Made by a program: the position numbers and the translations under genes
From: an uncultured Pelagibacteraceae bacterium
GTDB taxonomy: Bacteria; Pseudomonadota; Alphaproteobacteria; Pelagibacterales; Pelagibacteraceae
Reading direction: 5' to 3'
Assembly: GCA_902578325.1 (NCBI GenBank)
Contig: CACHCM010000004.1
Span: 1-47,920 of the forward strand
Length of the DNA: 47,920 nt
Notes under the pieces: model-generated
Databases searched by the model: none
Told to the model about the DNA's origin: nothing
Seen by the model: the letters and a program-made list of their open reading frames with translations, nothing else
In this document: positions 28,087 to 40,239 of the stretch, piece after piece
Numbering within the stretch: position 1 is the first letter of the stretch
How the letters are laid out: each line of letters begins with the position of its first letter

Positions 28087-29298
28087 ATGAAAAAAAAGAA
28101 AAAAAAATTAAAAAAAAGTATTTCTAAAAATCAAAGAAAAACCAAAAAAAGAGTTAAAAAAATATCTAAGAAGTCAAATAAATTTAAGATTAAAAATAAA
28201 TCTGTAAAAAAAATTAATAATCGAAGAAAACAAAAAAAATCAAAAAAACCAAAACAATCAAAAAAAAATTCAAAAAAATCTAAATCTTCTGTACCAAAGA
28301 AACTAGATTTTCTTTTAAAAGTAGTTAACTTTCAAAATTCTTTAAAGCCTGAATTTAAGTTTAGATTAAATTTTGGTTTTGAAAAATATATCCAAGCATT
28401 TTTTGATAAAATAGCAGACACAATTTCACAGTATAAAATTCTAAAAAAAGATGAAGCAAGAAGGTTAAAATTAGAAAAACAAGAAAAAGAAAGATTAGAA
28501 AAGATTGAAGCTGCAAAAGAAAAGCAAAAAGAGGCTGAATTAAAAGTTAAATTAAAAGAACAATCTTTAAAAGATGAAATTAGATTAGAAAAACAAAGAA
28601 CAAAAGAAATAAAATTATTCTTAAGAAAAGAACAAGCTCTTTTAAGAATTGAACAAGCAGAAAAACAAAAGCAATTTTTACAACAATTAAAATTAGATAA
28701 GCAAATCGAAAAGTTCAGAGTTAGAGAGGTTAAAGAATTAGAGAAATTGGAAAAAATTTCCTTAAGAGAAAAGAGAGAGGATTATGCTGGCTTACAACAA
28801 AGAATAGAAAAATTAAAAGAAAAATATCGGATTATTAGAGATCAAAAAATTAGAGAAAGAGTAGAGGCTTTAGGAGTTAAAATTCAAGGAGATGAAGATA
28901 GAGAAACACTGTTACAAAAAGAAAAAGAATATACTTTAGCTAGACAGAAAATTGAGTTTGCTCTCGAAAGTTTTTACAGAAGTGCTAGCAGTTTAGTATT
29001 TCAATTAAACAAAAGACATATAACAAGACATATGTCTATCTTTAGATGCATAGACAGAAGATTTGAAACAGGAGAAATATTTGTTAAATGGGATGAGGCA
29101 TCAGATGATGAATGGCTTTTATTAATTTATATAAAAAATAATTCACCAGATGAAGGAATTGTTATTGAAGACAAAACCAATCCAGAAAAAAATATTTCTC
29201 ATGAGTTTAAAAATAATGAAATATTTAAGGCCTCAGATACCATGGTTGATGCTCTCACACAGTTAATTGCAAGAAAAAGAGCCAAAAATATCAATTAA
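28087..29298 (+). CDS. Lysine-rich N-terminus plus long coiled-coil protein, unknown function
   Basis: About 80 aa histone-H1-like K/S/N-rich head, a charged heptad-like E/K coiled-coil, and a C-terminal globular segment. Likely ATG at 28087 (track uses 28063). Confidence 0.75.
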   Translation: MKKKKKKLKKSISKNQRKTKKRVKKISKKSNKFKIKNKSVKKINNRRKQKKSKKPKQSKKNSKKSKSSVPKKLDFLLKVVNFQNSLKPEFKFRLNFGFEKYIQAFFDKIADTISQYKILKKDEARRLKLEKQEKERLEKIEAAKEKQKEAELKVKLKEQSLKDEIRLEKQRTKEIKLFLRKEQALLRIEQAEKQKQFLQQLKLDKQIEKFRVREVKELEKLEKISLREKREDYAGLQQRIEKLKEKYRIIRDQKIRERVEALGVKIQGDEDRETLLQKEKEYTLARQKIEFALESFYRSASSLVFQLNKRHITRHMSIFRCIDRRFETGEIFVKWDEASDDEWLLLIYIKNNSPDEGIVIEDKTNPEKNISHEFKNNEIFKASDTMVDALTQLIARKRAKNIN

Positions 29299-29328
29299 AT
29301 TTTCTTACATAATTAAGTATCATTAACA

Positions 29329-29622
29329 ATGTTACTTTCTTCAACATTAATGATTATTTTGTATCTAATATTAAAATATGTCCTTGCCTGGATAAGGTAT
29401 TTTAACAGTCTAGACTCTAGATTAGGCCAATCTACATGGCGATGGAGTTATGATTATCCCGTGGTTGGTGAAAGAGATATTTCAGATTTAGATGATAAAA
29501 TTTTTGTTAGACTGAGGAGGAAAAGAAATAGAGTTATAACTCTCATGTATTCAATATTATTAATTATGTTTTTACTATCCATGTCTTTACTAAGTGAATT
29601 TTTAATATTTTTTTTAACTTAG
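29329..29622 (+). CDS. Small membrane protein, unknown function
   Basis: 97 aa with N- and C-terminal hydrophobic segments. Confidence 0.6.
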   Translation: MLLSSTLMIILYLILKYVLAWIRYFNSLDSRLGQSTWRWSYDYPVVGERDISDLDDKIFVRLRRKRNRVITLMYSILLIMFLLSMSLLSEFLIFFLT

Positions 29623-29967
29623 TTTTTTGAGTTGTTTTTTATTTTTTAAATATAAAAAAAAAGCAACAATTTCGTATCCATATTTAAAGATTGAGAAAAT
29701 TATTGGTAGTTTGAAAAATTTATATAAAAATTTATATTTTGGAATTTTTTTCCAAACGTAAAGAAATGCCTCCGCGCCTTGAATAATTTTACCATTCTCC
29801 TTAACATGTAATCTCCTTAATAATTCTTTATCATTTCTAGATGTTTCTTTTTCAGCATCTGAATTATTTGTAATATCTATCCAGTCAATATCTTTGATAT
29901 TTTCTTTTTTATATAAGTTAATTTCAGATCTACAGATTTTACAAGAATTATTAAAAAATACTTTCAT
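29614..29967 (-). CDS. DCC-family thiol-disulfide oxidoreductase-like (DUF393)
   Basis: MKVFFNNSCKICRSEINLYKK...IDWIDIT; CxxC near N-terminus. Confidence 0.8.
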   Translation of the reverse strand: MKVFFNNSCKICRSEINLYKKENIKDIDWIDITNNSDAEKETSRNDKELLRRLHVKENGKIIQGAEAFLYVWKKIPKYKFLYKFFKLPIIFSIFKYGYEIVAFFLYLKNKKQLKKLS

Positions 29968-30052
29968 TTAACAATAATTAACTTTTAGAAATAAATTGTA
30001 CATGCGTAAAATGATCAGTTGAAAATTATCAACAAACCACTATTTAACATGA

Positions 30053-31465
30053 ATGAGTAATTTTTTTAACAAATCTGATTTAACAAGACAAAATGCAGAT
30101 AAAATAGTATCTGATACACTAAATAATTGTGATGATGGTGAGCTTTATTTAGAGGAGTCAAAATCAGAGTCAATTGTGTTAGATGACAATAAAATAAAAA
30201 GCTCAAACTATAGTTCTGATTTAGGTTTTGGCTTCAGAGCTATTTCAAATGAGGTTGTTGCTTATTCATATTCTAACGAAATATCAAAAGATTCACTAAA
30301 AAATTCCTCAGAAAATCTTAAATCAACTCTTAAATCAATTAAAGGCACATATAATCATGAAATTCCAAAATCTAATAAAAAATTTTATGAAGATATCAAT
30401 CCAATTGAAGAAAAATCTTTAGACTCGAAATTAGAAGTTTTAAATAAAGTAAATGATTTTTTAAGAAAAAAAGATGGATCAGTAAAACAAGTGACTGCTA
30501 GTTTTGCTGGTGAGCAAAAATCAATTGAAATTATTCGATCAGGTGGAGAAGCACTCACCGATGTACGTCCATTAATTAGATTTAATGTCTCTGTAATGCT
30601 GGAAAAAAATGGAAGAAAAGAAACAGGAGTATATGGAATTGGTGGCAGACAATCTTATGACGATTATTTAAAAAATGATAATTGGAAAAATGTTTGTGAA
30701 GAGGCTTTTAGAATTGCAACAGTAAATTTAGAAAGCAAACCAGCACCTGCTGGTGAGATGAAAGTAGTCTTAGGACCTGGTTGGCCTGCTATATTAATTC
30801 ATGAAGCAATTGGTCATGGTCTAGAAGGAGATTTTAATAGAAAAAAAACGTCAGCATTTCATGATCTTATGGGAGAAAAAGTTGCAAGTGAGGGAGTAAC
30901 AATTGTTGATGATGGTACGATAGATAATAGAAGAGGCAGTTTAACTATTGATGATGAGGGAACGCCAACTGAGCGAACAGTTTTAATTGAAAATGGTATT
31001 CTCAAAAATTTTATGCAAGACAGACACAATGCAAGATTAATGAATACAAGATCTACCGGATCTGGAAGAAGAGAAAATTATAGACATATTGTTTTGCCAA
31101 GAATGAGAAATACAATGATGTTAAGTGGCAATCAAACTCAAGATGAAATGATCAAATCTGTTGATAAAGGAATTTTTGCTGTAAGTTTTGGAGGCGGCCA
31201 GGTAGATATTACATCTGGAAAATTTGTATTTAATTGTACTGAAGCTTACGAAATAAATAATGGTAAAATTGGATCTCCAATTAAAGGCGCAACACTTATT
31301 GGCGACGGACCATCAATACTTAAAGAAGTATCGATGGTAGGAAATGATATGATGTTAGACCCAGGCATAGGAACTTGCGGAAAAGCAGGACAAGGAGTTC
31401 CTGTGGGAGTCGCTCAACCTTCAATTTTGATTGATAAAATGACAGTTGGTGGAACAAAACTTTAA
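30053..31465 (+). CDS. tldD: Metalloprotease TldD
   Basis: VVLGPGWPAILIHEAIGHGLEGDFNRKKTSAF (HExxxH), GCGKAGQGVPVGVAQPSILI-like C-terminus. Confidence 0.96.
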   Translation: MSNFFNKSDLTRQNADKIVSDTLNNCDDGELYLEESKSESIVLDDNKIKSSNYSSDLGFGFRAISNEVVAYSYSNEISKDSLKNSSENLKSTLKSIKGTYNHEIPKSNKKFYEDINPIEEKSLDSKLEVLNKVNDFLRKKDGSVKQVTASFAGEQKSIEIIRSGGEALTDVRPLIRFNVSVMLEKNGRKETGVYGIGGRQSYDDYLKNDNWKNVCEEAFRIATVNLESKPAPAGEMKVVLGPGWPAILIHEAIGHGLEGDFNRKKTSAFHDLMGEKVASEGVTIVDDGTIDNRRGSLTIDDEGTPTERTVLIENGILKNFMQDRHNARLMNTRSTGSGRRENYRHIVLPRMRNTMMLSGNQTQDEMIKSVDKGIFAVSFGGGQVDITSGKFVFNCTEAYEINNGKIGSPIKGATLIGDGPSILKEVSMVGNDMMLDPGIGTCGKAGQGVPVGVAQPSILIDKMTVGGTKL

Positions 31466-31471
31466 AGTATT

Positions 31472-32788
31472 ATGGTTAAGGATCAAGAATTTCTAAAATC
31501 TAAAGCTTCATATTGTTTAGATTTGGCAAAAAAAATGGGAGCAACTGATGCAAGTGTTACAGTTGGTCACTCAATTTCAGAAACAGTTAATTTTAGAAAT
31601 AAATCCCTAGAAGCCTCAGATAGATCAGATGGATTGGCATTAAGTATAGAAACTTATTTAGGTAAAAGAAGATCATCAATTTCATCATCAAATTTACTAG
31701 ATGAAAATATTAAAACTTTAATTGAAAAGTGCTTTGAAACTACAAAAATTACACCAGAGGATGAATTTAATTCCTTGCCTGATAAAAATTTATTATCCAA
31801 AAAAATTAGTAGTCTTAATTTGTATGATGAAACAAGATTCGAAAATGATAAAAAAATAAAATATTTAAAAGATTTAGAGGAATCTGCTTCATCTGATAAA
31901 CAAATCATAAATACAGAGTCTAGTTTCACTGAAAATAAATCAAATTTTATATTAGCTAATAGTGACGGTTTTTGTGACGGTTATAAAACTTCATCTTTTA
32001 CGACTTCTTGTGTAACAGTTGCAAAAGATGAAAATAGCATGGAAAGAGACTACGAATTTTCTAGCAAACGTCATTTGTCTGATATTAAGCAAGCAAAAGA
32101 TCTTGGAAATAAAGCTGCCAAACAAACTATTAGAAAATTAAGCCCAAAAAAAATTGGAAGCGAGAAGATCAGCATAATTTTTGATAAAAGAATTTCAAAG
32201 AGAATGTTAAGTGTTTTTGCAAGTGCAATATCTGCCTCCGCAATTGCAAGAGGCACTTCATTTTTAAAGGATAAAATTGATGAACAAGTTTTTACTGATG
32301 CGATAAATGTAATTGATAAACCAGATATAATTAAAGGAATGGGTTCTCAAAATTTTGATTCAGAGGGTGTAAATTCAAATACATTAAAACTTATAGAGAA
32401 TGGAATACTTAAAAATTATCTTGTGGACACTTACAATGGAAAAAAATTAAAATTAAAATCAAATGGAAGAAGTGGTGGAACTACCAATTTATATTTTGAA
32501 AAAGGAAATATAAGCTACGAAGATCTTATGAAAAAAAATTCAAGAAGCCTTTATATTACCGAAACTATTGGTCATGGATCTAACCTTGTAACAGGAGATT
32601 ATTCAGTAGGTGCAACTGGTTTTTTAGTTGAAGATGGAGAATTTAAATATCCTGTTAATGAAATAACAATTGCTGGTAATTTTAAAGATATGTTCAAAAA
32701 TATTATTTTAGCTAATGATTTAGAATTTGAATATTCAGTCAATTCACCAACTATGATGATAGAAGGTATGACAGCTGCAGGAAAATGA
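31472..32788 (+). CDS. pmbA: TldE/PmbA peptidase partner
   Basis: PmbA-like throughout, e.g. IGHGSNLVTGDYSVGATGFLVEDGEFKYPVNEITIAGN; adjacent to tldD. Confidence 0.95.
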   Translation: MVKDQEFLKSKASYCLDLAKKMGATDASVTVGHSISETVNFRNKSLEASDRSDGLALSIETYLGKRRSSISSSNLLDENIKTLIEKCFETTKITPEDEFNSLPDKNLLSKKISSLNLYDETRFENDKKIKYLKDLEESASSDKQIINTESSFTENKSNFILANSDGFCDGYKTSSFTTSCVTVAKDENSMERDYEFSSKRHLSDIKQAKDLGNKAAKQTIRKLSPKKIGSEKISIIFDKRISKRMLSVFASAISASAIARGTSFLKDKIDEQVFTDAINVIDKPDIIKGMGSQNFDSEGVNSNTLKLIENGILKNYLVDTYNGKKLKLKSNGRSGGTTNLYFEKGNISYEDLMKKNSRSLYITETIGHGSNLVTGDYSVGATGFLVEDGEFKYPVNEITIAGNFKDMFKNIILANDLEFEYSVNSPTMMIEGMTAAGK

Positions 32789-33756
32789 GTAGTTATTGTG
32801 TAATTGGCTCTGGAATTTCTGGAGCAACAATAGCTAATTTGTTAAGTAAAAAAAATTCTGTACACATTTATGATAAAGCTCGGGGCCCAGGTGGCAGATC
32901 TTCTTTTAAAAGATTAAATAAGTCAAAAGGATTTGATCACGGGGCACAATATATTTCTCCAAAAACAATTCAATTTAAAAAATTTATTACAAATTTATGT
33001 AAAAAAAAAATTCTAAAAAAATGGAGTGGTAAACATATTTTTTTAAACAAATTAAAAAAAGAAAATAAAAATCATGTTAAAATAATTGGCTGCAAGGGTA
33101 ACAATGATATTAGCAAACATTTAATAAAGAATATAAATTGTAATTTTCAAAGTGAGTTAGACAAGATTAAATTTGTAAACAAAAAATGGAAGCTAGACTT
33201 TAAGAACAATAAAGTAAGATATTACGATAAATTAGTATTAACTTGCCCATTCCCACAATTAAAAAAATTATCAAAAAAATTTATTAAGGATCCATTTATT
33301 AAGCAAAAAATCAAAATGGATGCAAATATTACAGTCATGATTGAAATTAAAAAAACAAATAAAAACATATCAAGTTATTTATTTAACGATAAAATTTTAG
33401 GATGGGCCGCTAAAGAAAATAGTAAAAAAAGATTTAAAAGTAAAAATGATTTATGGACTTTACAAAGTACAAGCCTATGGGCAAATAAAAAAATAAATAA
33501 AAATAGAGAAAATAAAGAAAAAAACTCAAAGATTTTAATTGATCAATTTTTTAAACTTACTGGAATTAAAAAAACAAAAATATTAACTTCATTAAATCAT
33601 GGTTGGAAATATTCTTCAAATTCTAGATCTTTAAAAATTAAAAGTTATTGGAATAACAAATTAAATTTAGGAGTTTGTGCAGATTGGTTTGTAGGTCCTA
33701 GAGTAGAGGCTGGATGGATAAGTGCAAACGATCTTTTTAAAAAAATAAATAAATAA
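32785..33756 (+). CDS. FAD-dependent amine oxidase/renalase-like protein
   Basis: CVIGSGISGATIANLLSKKNSVHIYDKARGPGGRSS dinucleotide-binding motif; GVCADWFVGPRVEAGWISA C-terminus. Confidence 0.85.
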   Translation: MSSYCVIGSGISGATIANLLSKKNSVHIYDKARGPGGRSSFKRLNKSKGFDHGAQYISPKTIQFKKFITNLCKKKILKKWSGKHIFLNKLKKENKNHVKIIGCKGNNDISKHLIKNINCNFQSELDKIKFVNKKWKLDFKNNKVRYYDKLVLTCPFPQLKKLSKKFIKDPFIKQKIKMDANITVMIEIKKTNKNISSYLFNDKILGWAAKENSKKRFKSKNDLWTLQSTSLWANKKINKNRENKEKNSKILIDQFFKLTGIKKTKILTSLNHGWKYSSNSRSLKIKSYWNNKLNLGVCADWFVGPRVEAGWISANDLFKKINK

Positions 33757-33758
33757 TT

Positions 33759-34439
33759 TTATTCAAGATTTTTTAAGCGATATTCCCAATTTCCCATTCT
33801 TTCATATGTAATTTTAACAATCACTGAAGTTTTTTTATCAAGCCAAATGTCAAAATTTAATTTTTTATCTTCAGGAAGAGACGTATCTTTAGATGTAAGT
33901 TTGAAATGATCTGTTTCGTATTGTTTACCATTAATTGAAATGAATTCCTTACCAATAAAAGTAACAATTTGTTCTTTAATACTTCCAGAAATAGGACTTA
34001 TTTGGCTTTCTGCTTGTAAAATTTTATGACTCCACCAATTTCCAATAATATTTTTTATTGAAGCTTCACCAGAATATGAAGACCCTATGATATCAAACTT
34101 TTTATTATTTTTATTTAATTTTAAGTTTACAAATTTTTCTTTTTTATTTTGAAGTGTCTTTGATTGAAATGATATTAAATTATCTTTTAAATAAATTTCT
34201 TCCCCATATCCCTCTACCTTAAATATTGTTGCAGATAGTAATTTTACCTCAAATTTATATTGATTTTTTACTATCGTTTTTTCATCATCTCTTTTAAAAT
34301 AATAATTGTTATATCCAATTACTTCATCATTTCTCAAGATCTCCATTTCTATTTTGTCAAATTTGTTATAATGACCTATATGAGCTAAAGAAATTGATGA
34401 GAAAAATACAACAAGTAAAACAATTGCAAACTTTTTCAT
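33759..34439 (-). CDS. Secreted conserved protein of unknown function (DUF6134-like)
   Basis: Signal peptide; IEMEILRNDEVIGYNNYYFKRD...ERMGNWEYRL. Confidence 0.6.
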   Translation of the reverse strand: MKKFAIVLLVVFFSSISLAHIGHYNKFDKIEMEILRNDEVIGYNNYYFKRDDEKTIVKNQYKFEVKLLSATIFKVEGYGEEIYLKDNLISFQSKTLQNKKEKFVNLKLNKNNKKFDIIGSSYSGEASIKNIIGNWWSHKILQAESQISPISGSIKEQIVTFIGKEFISINGKQYETDHFKLTSKDTSLPEDKKLNFDIWLDKKTSVIVKITYERMGNWEYRLKNLE

Positions 34440-34492
34440 TTGCTGGTTACAATATTAGAATTTTTCATTAATAGATATAGCTTATTATAATT

Positions 34493-35140
34493 ATGTTTTT
34501 AAAAATTAAAAAAATTCCAAAAGTAAAATGGAGCTCAGAAAAACCATTTAACTTTAAACCAAAGTTTTCTACATTTTTTTTCTTATGTTTCGGTTTATCT
34601 CTATTTGGATTAGGGGAGGGATTGTTAATTGTTTCATTCACAGGAGCCTCTCCTTGGAGTGTTTTAGCCCAAGGTATTTCCTTAAATATTAATTTAAGTA
34701 TTGGAACTATTACATTATTAATAAGTATTGCTGTTTTAATTTTATGGATTCCTCTTGGCCAAAAACCAGGGATGGGCACATTATTTAATGCTTTGATAAT
34801 TGCAATTATGATTGATCTTTGTATTAATTATGTTCCAACACCATCTAATTATATTCATCAATTATTCTTAGCTATAATTTCTGTAATTATGGTTGGAATA
34901 GGTGGGGGTATTTACTTAGTATCAAATTTAGGAGCCGGTCCTAGAGATGGGCTCATGATAGGATTACAAAAAGTAACAAATTTTCCTATAGCTGTAGTAA
35001 GAGCAACATTAGAAATTTCAGTTGTAAGTATTGGATGGTATTTGGGAGGAACAGTAGGGGTTGGAACTTTATTGTTCGCGTTTGGCATAGGTCCTTGCGT
35101 TGCTCTAGGACTTTATTTAGTTGATAAAATTTTTGATTAG
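34493..35140 (+). CDS. YczE/YitT-type integral membrane protein
   Basis: GASPWSVLAQGIS, GGGIYLVSNLGAGPRDGLMIGL, TVGVGTLLFAFGIGPCV. Confidence 0.8.
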   Translation: MFLKIKKIPKVKWSSEKPFNFKPKFSTFFFLCFGLSLFGLGEGLLIVSFTGASPWSVLAQGISLNINLSIGTITLLISIAVLILWIPLGQKPGMGTLFNALIIAIMIDLCINYVPTPSNYIHQLFLAIISVIMVGIGGGIYLVSNLGAGPRDGLMIGLQKVTNFPIAVVRATLEISVVSIGWYLGGTVGVGTLLFAFGIGPCVALGLYLVDKIFD

Positions 35141-36963
35141 GCTGCAGCTATAGCTTTTTCGCTTTTTTTTCTTTTGTGTGGATCAAGTATTGCTTTTCTT
35201 AATCTGCATGAGTCTGGTGTTATCTCTAAAGCTTCATCTGTATTAAGCATACTTAATTGTTCTGCAATTGACATTTTTCTAACAGGTGTAAGTACGACAT
35301 TCTCATCAGTGCCCTGAGTTCTCATATTGGTCAATTTTTTTCCCTTCATTACATTAATGATCATGTCTCCAGGTTTAGGTGAAAGACCAACAATCATTCC
35401 AGGATAAACAGAGTCATTGTGTGTAACAAACATTTCTCCCCGTGCCTGTAAGTTAAATATTGCAAATGCAACAGCTTTTCCTTGTTCCATTGAGATTAAT
35501 GCTCCATTTCTTCTTCCTTCCATATCTCCTTCGAAAGGACCATAGTTATGGAATATTCTGTTGATTACCCCGTTTCCTTTTGTAAGTGTAAGAAATCTAC
35601 TTGTGTACCCCATTAGGCCTCTAGTAGGTGCATGAAAAATTAATCTTTTTTTGTTAGTTCCAGTATCTTTTAATTCTATTAGTTTACCTTTTCTTCTGTT
35701 CATTGAGTCAATTACTTTTGATGAATGTTCTTCATCAAGGTCCATAGTAATTTCTTCAATTGGCTCGAGTTTATTTCCATTCTCATCAGTTTTGTACAAA
35801 ACCTTTGGAGGACTAACTGTCATTTCAAAACCTTCTCTTCTCATTTGAGTTAAAAGAATTTCTAACATTAGCTCACCTCTACCACTAACAACAAAAGAAT
35901 CTTTTTCAGTGTTTTCTGAAAATGTAATACCAACATTATTTTGAGCTTCTTGAACTAATCTATCTCTTATTTGGGTGCTAGTTAATTTTTTACCTTCAGT
36001 TCCAGCTAAAGGCGAAGTATTTACAGTAATCGTAATTGACATTGTAGGAGGATCTATTGGTGTCGCAGGGATCGGCTCATTTACCTCTAAGTCACATATT
36101 GTATCAGCAACATTTGCTTTTTCTAATCCAGCAACAACTACAATATCCCCAGCCTCACCAACATCTATTGGAACTTTCTTTGTTCCTTCATATCTAAAAA
36201 TTTTTGTTAATTTTCCTTCATCAACTTTTTCACCATTCAAATTGATTGCTTTTATTGATTGATTAGCTTTTGCAGTGCCTTGTGTAATTCTTCCAACTAA
36301 ACTTCTTCCTAAAAAACTATCTGCATAAAGTAGTGTTGATAACATTGCAAAAGGTTTAGTTTTATCAAGTTCAGCAGGTTTTACATGATCAACAATTAAA
36401 TCTAACAATGGATTTAAATTTTCTCTTGGACCATCAACTTCATGATCTGCCCAACCTGATCTTCCACTTGCATATAGAACAGGAAAATCTAATTGTTCTT
36501 CATTTGCATCTAAGCTAACAAATAAATCAAATGTTTCATCTAAAACTTCATTAGCTCTTTGATCAGCTTTATCTAATTTATTAATTACAACAATTGGCTT
36601 TAATCCTTGTTTAAGAGCTTTGGATAATACAAATTTTGTTTGAGGCATAACACCCTCTGCAGAGTCAATTAATAATAATGCTCCGTCTGCCATACTTAAA
36701 ACTCTTTCAACTTCAGCAGCAAAATCTCTGTGGCCTGGGGTATCGATTATATTTATTCTTGAATTGTTCCAATTAATTGAAGCAGGTTTAGCTAAAATTG
36801 TAATTCCTCTTTCTTTTTCAAGCTCACCCGAGTCCATTAATCTTTCATCAACTACTTCATTATCTCTAAATGAACCACTTTGTTTCATTAGATTATCAAT
36901 TAGAGTAGTTTTGCCATGATCAACATGGGCTATAATTGTGATGTTTCTTATATTATTGCTCAT
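35137..36963 (-). CDS. typA: Translational GTPase TypA/BipA
   Basis: IIAHVDHGKTTLIDNL, RGITILAKPAS, DTPGHRDFAAEVERVL, NKLDKADQR; full length 608 aa. Confidence 0.97.
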   Translation of the reverse strand: MSNNIRNITIIAHVDHGKTTLIDNLMKQSGSFRDNEVVDERLMDSGELEKERGITILAKPASINWNNSRINIIDTPGHRDFAAEVERVLSMADGALLLIDSAEGVMPQTKFVLSKALKQGLKPIVVINKLDKADQRANEVLDETFDLFVSLDANEEQLDFPVLYASGRSGWADHEVDGPRENLNPLLDLIVDHVKPAELDKTKPFAMLSTLLYADSFLGRSLVGRITQGTAKANQSIKAINLNGEKVDEGKLTKIFRYEGTKKVPIDVGEAGDIVVVAGLEKANVADTICDLEVNEPIPATPIDPPTMSITITVNTSPLAGTEGKKLTSTQIRDRLVQEAQNNVGITFSENTEKDSFVVSGRGELMLEILLTQMRREGFEMTVSPPKVLYKTDENGNKLEPIEEITMDLDEEHSSKVIDSMNRRKGKLIELKDTGTNKKRLIFHAPTRGLMGYTSRFLTLTKGNGVINRIFHNYGPFEGDMEGRRNGALISMEQGKAVAFAIFNLQARGEMFVTHNDSVYPGMIVGLSPKPGDMIINVMKGKKLTNMRTQGTDENVVLTPVRKMSIAEQLSMLNTDEALEITPDSCRLRKAILDPHKRKKSEKAIAAA

Positions 36964-37048
36964 AAATTCTGGCTCTTATACATATTTAGAAGGATATTAA
37001 AACTCAAAAAAACTCATAACTGGCTTGAATAATTTTCAAAATTCAACA

Positions 37049-37165
37049 TTAATTTGTCTTTTTTTGCTTATCTTTTTTAAGTTTTCTTTTTTCTTTAAAG
37101 CTTAATTTAGGTTTTTTTTTAACACTAGAGTCTTTAAATGATTTACCACTGTATCTTTTAGACAT
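37049..37165 (-). CDS. Small highly basic protein, unknown function
   Basis: MSKRYSGKSFKDSSVKKKPKLSFKEKRKLKKDKQKKTN; internal ATG at 37165 preferred over the track start at 37246, which would overlap the next gene. Confidence 0.45.
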   Translation of the reverse strand: MSKRYSGKSFKDSSVKKKPKLSFKEKRKLKKDKQKKTN

Positions 37166-37200
37166 ATTTAAATATAAAAAATACAGTAAAAAACTAATAA

Positions 37201-38499
37201 ATGATATTTGAAAATTATAAAAAAAATAAATTAATTGATAATTCATTATTTTACTTAGTTTTTATTTTTCCTGTGTCATTTTTTATAGGTAGTTTTTTTG
37301 TAAATACGCTGCTTATCATCATAAGTGTTTTATTTTTGATTGATTTTAAGAATAAGAAAAAATTTATTGTTAATAAACAAAAAATTATTTTACTTTTTTT
37401 TTTCTTATTAATCCCAATTATAGAGTTATTTAATTTTTATAATACTGAGATTTTTTTAAAGTCTGTTTTTTATATTAGATTTTTTATTTTATATCTAGCA
37501 GTGGAATACATAATACTTACAACTGAATTTGCTAAAATTAAAAAAGCGATAAATATAATATTAGTGTTTTTTTTATTTTTTTTATTTGATCTCTACATAC
37601 AATATTTTTATGGTATAAATTTATTAGGTTTTAAACCAGACTATTGTGATATTTCAGGAAATAATTGCCAGAGATTTTCAGGTTTATTTAATGAGGAATT
37701 AATAGCTGGTAGCTTTATTTCAACTATTTTGATTTCTTTATTTTTTTTAAAATTAAAGTTTTCAAATAATTTTGTATATTGCTTATTTCCAATAATTTTA
37801 TTTTTTACAATATATATTACTGGTGAAAGATCTTCTTTTATTTTATTTTTAATTTTTATTTTTGCTTTTTATATTTTTATTTTTAATGACTTTAAAAGAT
37901 TTTTTTCTCTATTTTTTATTGCAAGTATAATAATTTTAACTCTCTTTTATTTTTTTAGTAATACCTCAGTCACTAAAAGATATTATTCTGAAATTTCAAG
38001 TTATTTTTATTCTGATATAAAACATTCTTATTCATTAAAAAATTTCTTGTTCACATCTTGGGGTAAACATTATGTTACTGCTTATTTAATGTTTAAGGAT
38101 GAGCCAATAATAGGAAACGGATTTAAATCTTTTAGAGTTAAATGCAAAAATTATAGTTTTTTAGATGATGAAGAAAAACAAATTTATAAAGGAATAAGAT
38201 GGGCACGGTGCTCATCACACCCACATAACATACACTTTGAACTTTTAGCTGAAAAAGGTCTTGTGATATATTTTTTATTTTTAATTTTTTATTTTATTAA
38301 TTTTAAGGAACTTTGGGACAAAAAACTTTTATTAAATAATAGATTAAATCTTGTGATATTGATTTTTATTTTACTGTTAATTTTTCTACCAAGACCTACT
38401 GGTTCAATTTTTAGCACTACTTATGCTTCTCTTTTTTGGTTTTCTACATCAATTTGTTTCTCAACAATTAAAAGAAAAAAATTTTTAAATAATTTTTAA
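37201..38499 (+). CDS. O-antigen ligase/polymerase-like membrane protein
   Basis: Polytopic; ITGERSSFILFLIFIFAF and the late loop CSSHPHNIHFELLAEKGLV (H-N-x-x-x-E) typical of the WaaL/Wzy superfamily. Confidence 0.83.
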   Translation: MIFENYKKNKLIDNSLFYLVFIFPVSFFIGSFFVNTLLIIISVLFLIDFKNKKKFIVNKQKIILLFFFLLIPIIELFNFYNTEIFLKSVFYIRFFILYLAVEYIILTTEFAKIKKAINIILVFFLFFLFDLYIQYFYGINLLGFKPDYCDISGNNCQRFSGLFNEELIAGSFISTILISLFFLKLKFSNNFVYCLFPIILFFTIYITGERSSFILFLIFIFAFYIFIFNDFKRFFSLFFIASIIILTLFYFFSNTSVTKRYYSEISSYFYSDIKHSYSLKNFLFTSWGKHYVTAYLMFKDEPIIGNGFKSFRVKCKNYSFLDDEEKQIYKGIRWARCSSHPHNIHFELLAEKGLVIYFLFLIFYFINFKELWDKKLLLNNRLNLVILIFILLLIFLPRPTGSIFSTTYASLFWFSTSICFSTIKRKKFLNNF

Positions 38500-38501
38500 A
38501 A

Positions 38502-38529
38502 AAAAAGGGCAGTAAAAACTGCCCTTTTT
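38502..38529. terminator. Intrinsic terminator between convergent genes
   Basis: AAAAGGGCAGT-AAAA-ACTGCCCTTTTT stem with A/T tracts between the O-antigen ligase-like gene and groEL. Confidence 0.88.
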
Positions 38530-38555
38530 GAATTTGTGTTTGAGATTATTGAGGA

Positions 38556-40229
<1,674 letters not shown>

Positions 40230-40239
40230 TTAAATTAAA

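Noticed and set aside
30053-32788. tldD/pmbA as part of a RiPP/microcin maturation locus
   Set aside because: No precursor peptide, cyclase or exporter nearby; housekeeping tldD/pmbA pairs are common.
35651-36262. Plus-strand ORFs 35651-35848 and 35975-36262
   Set aside because: Antisense to typA with no recognisable domains.
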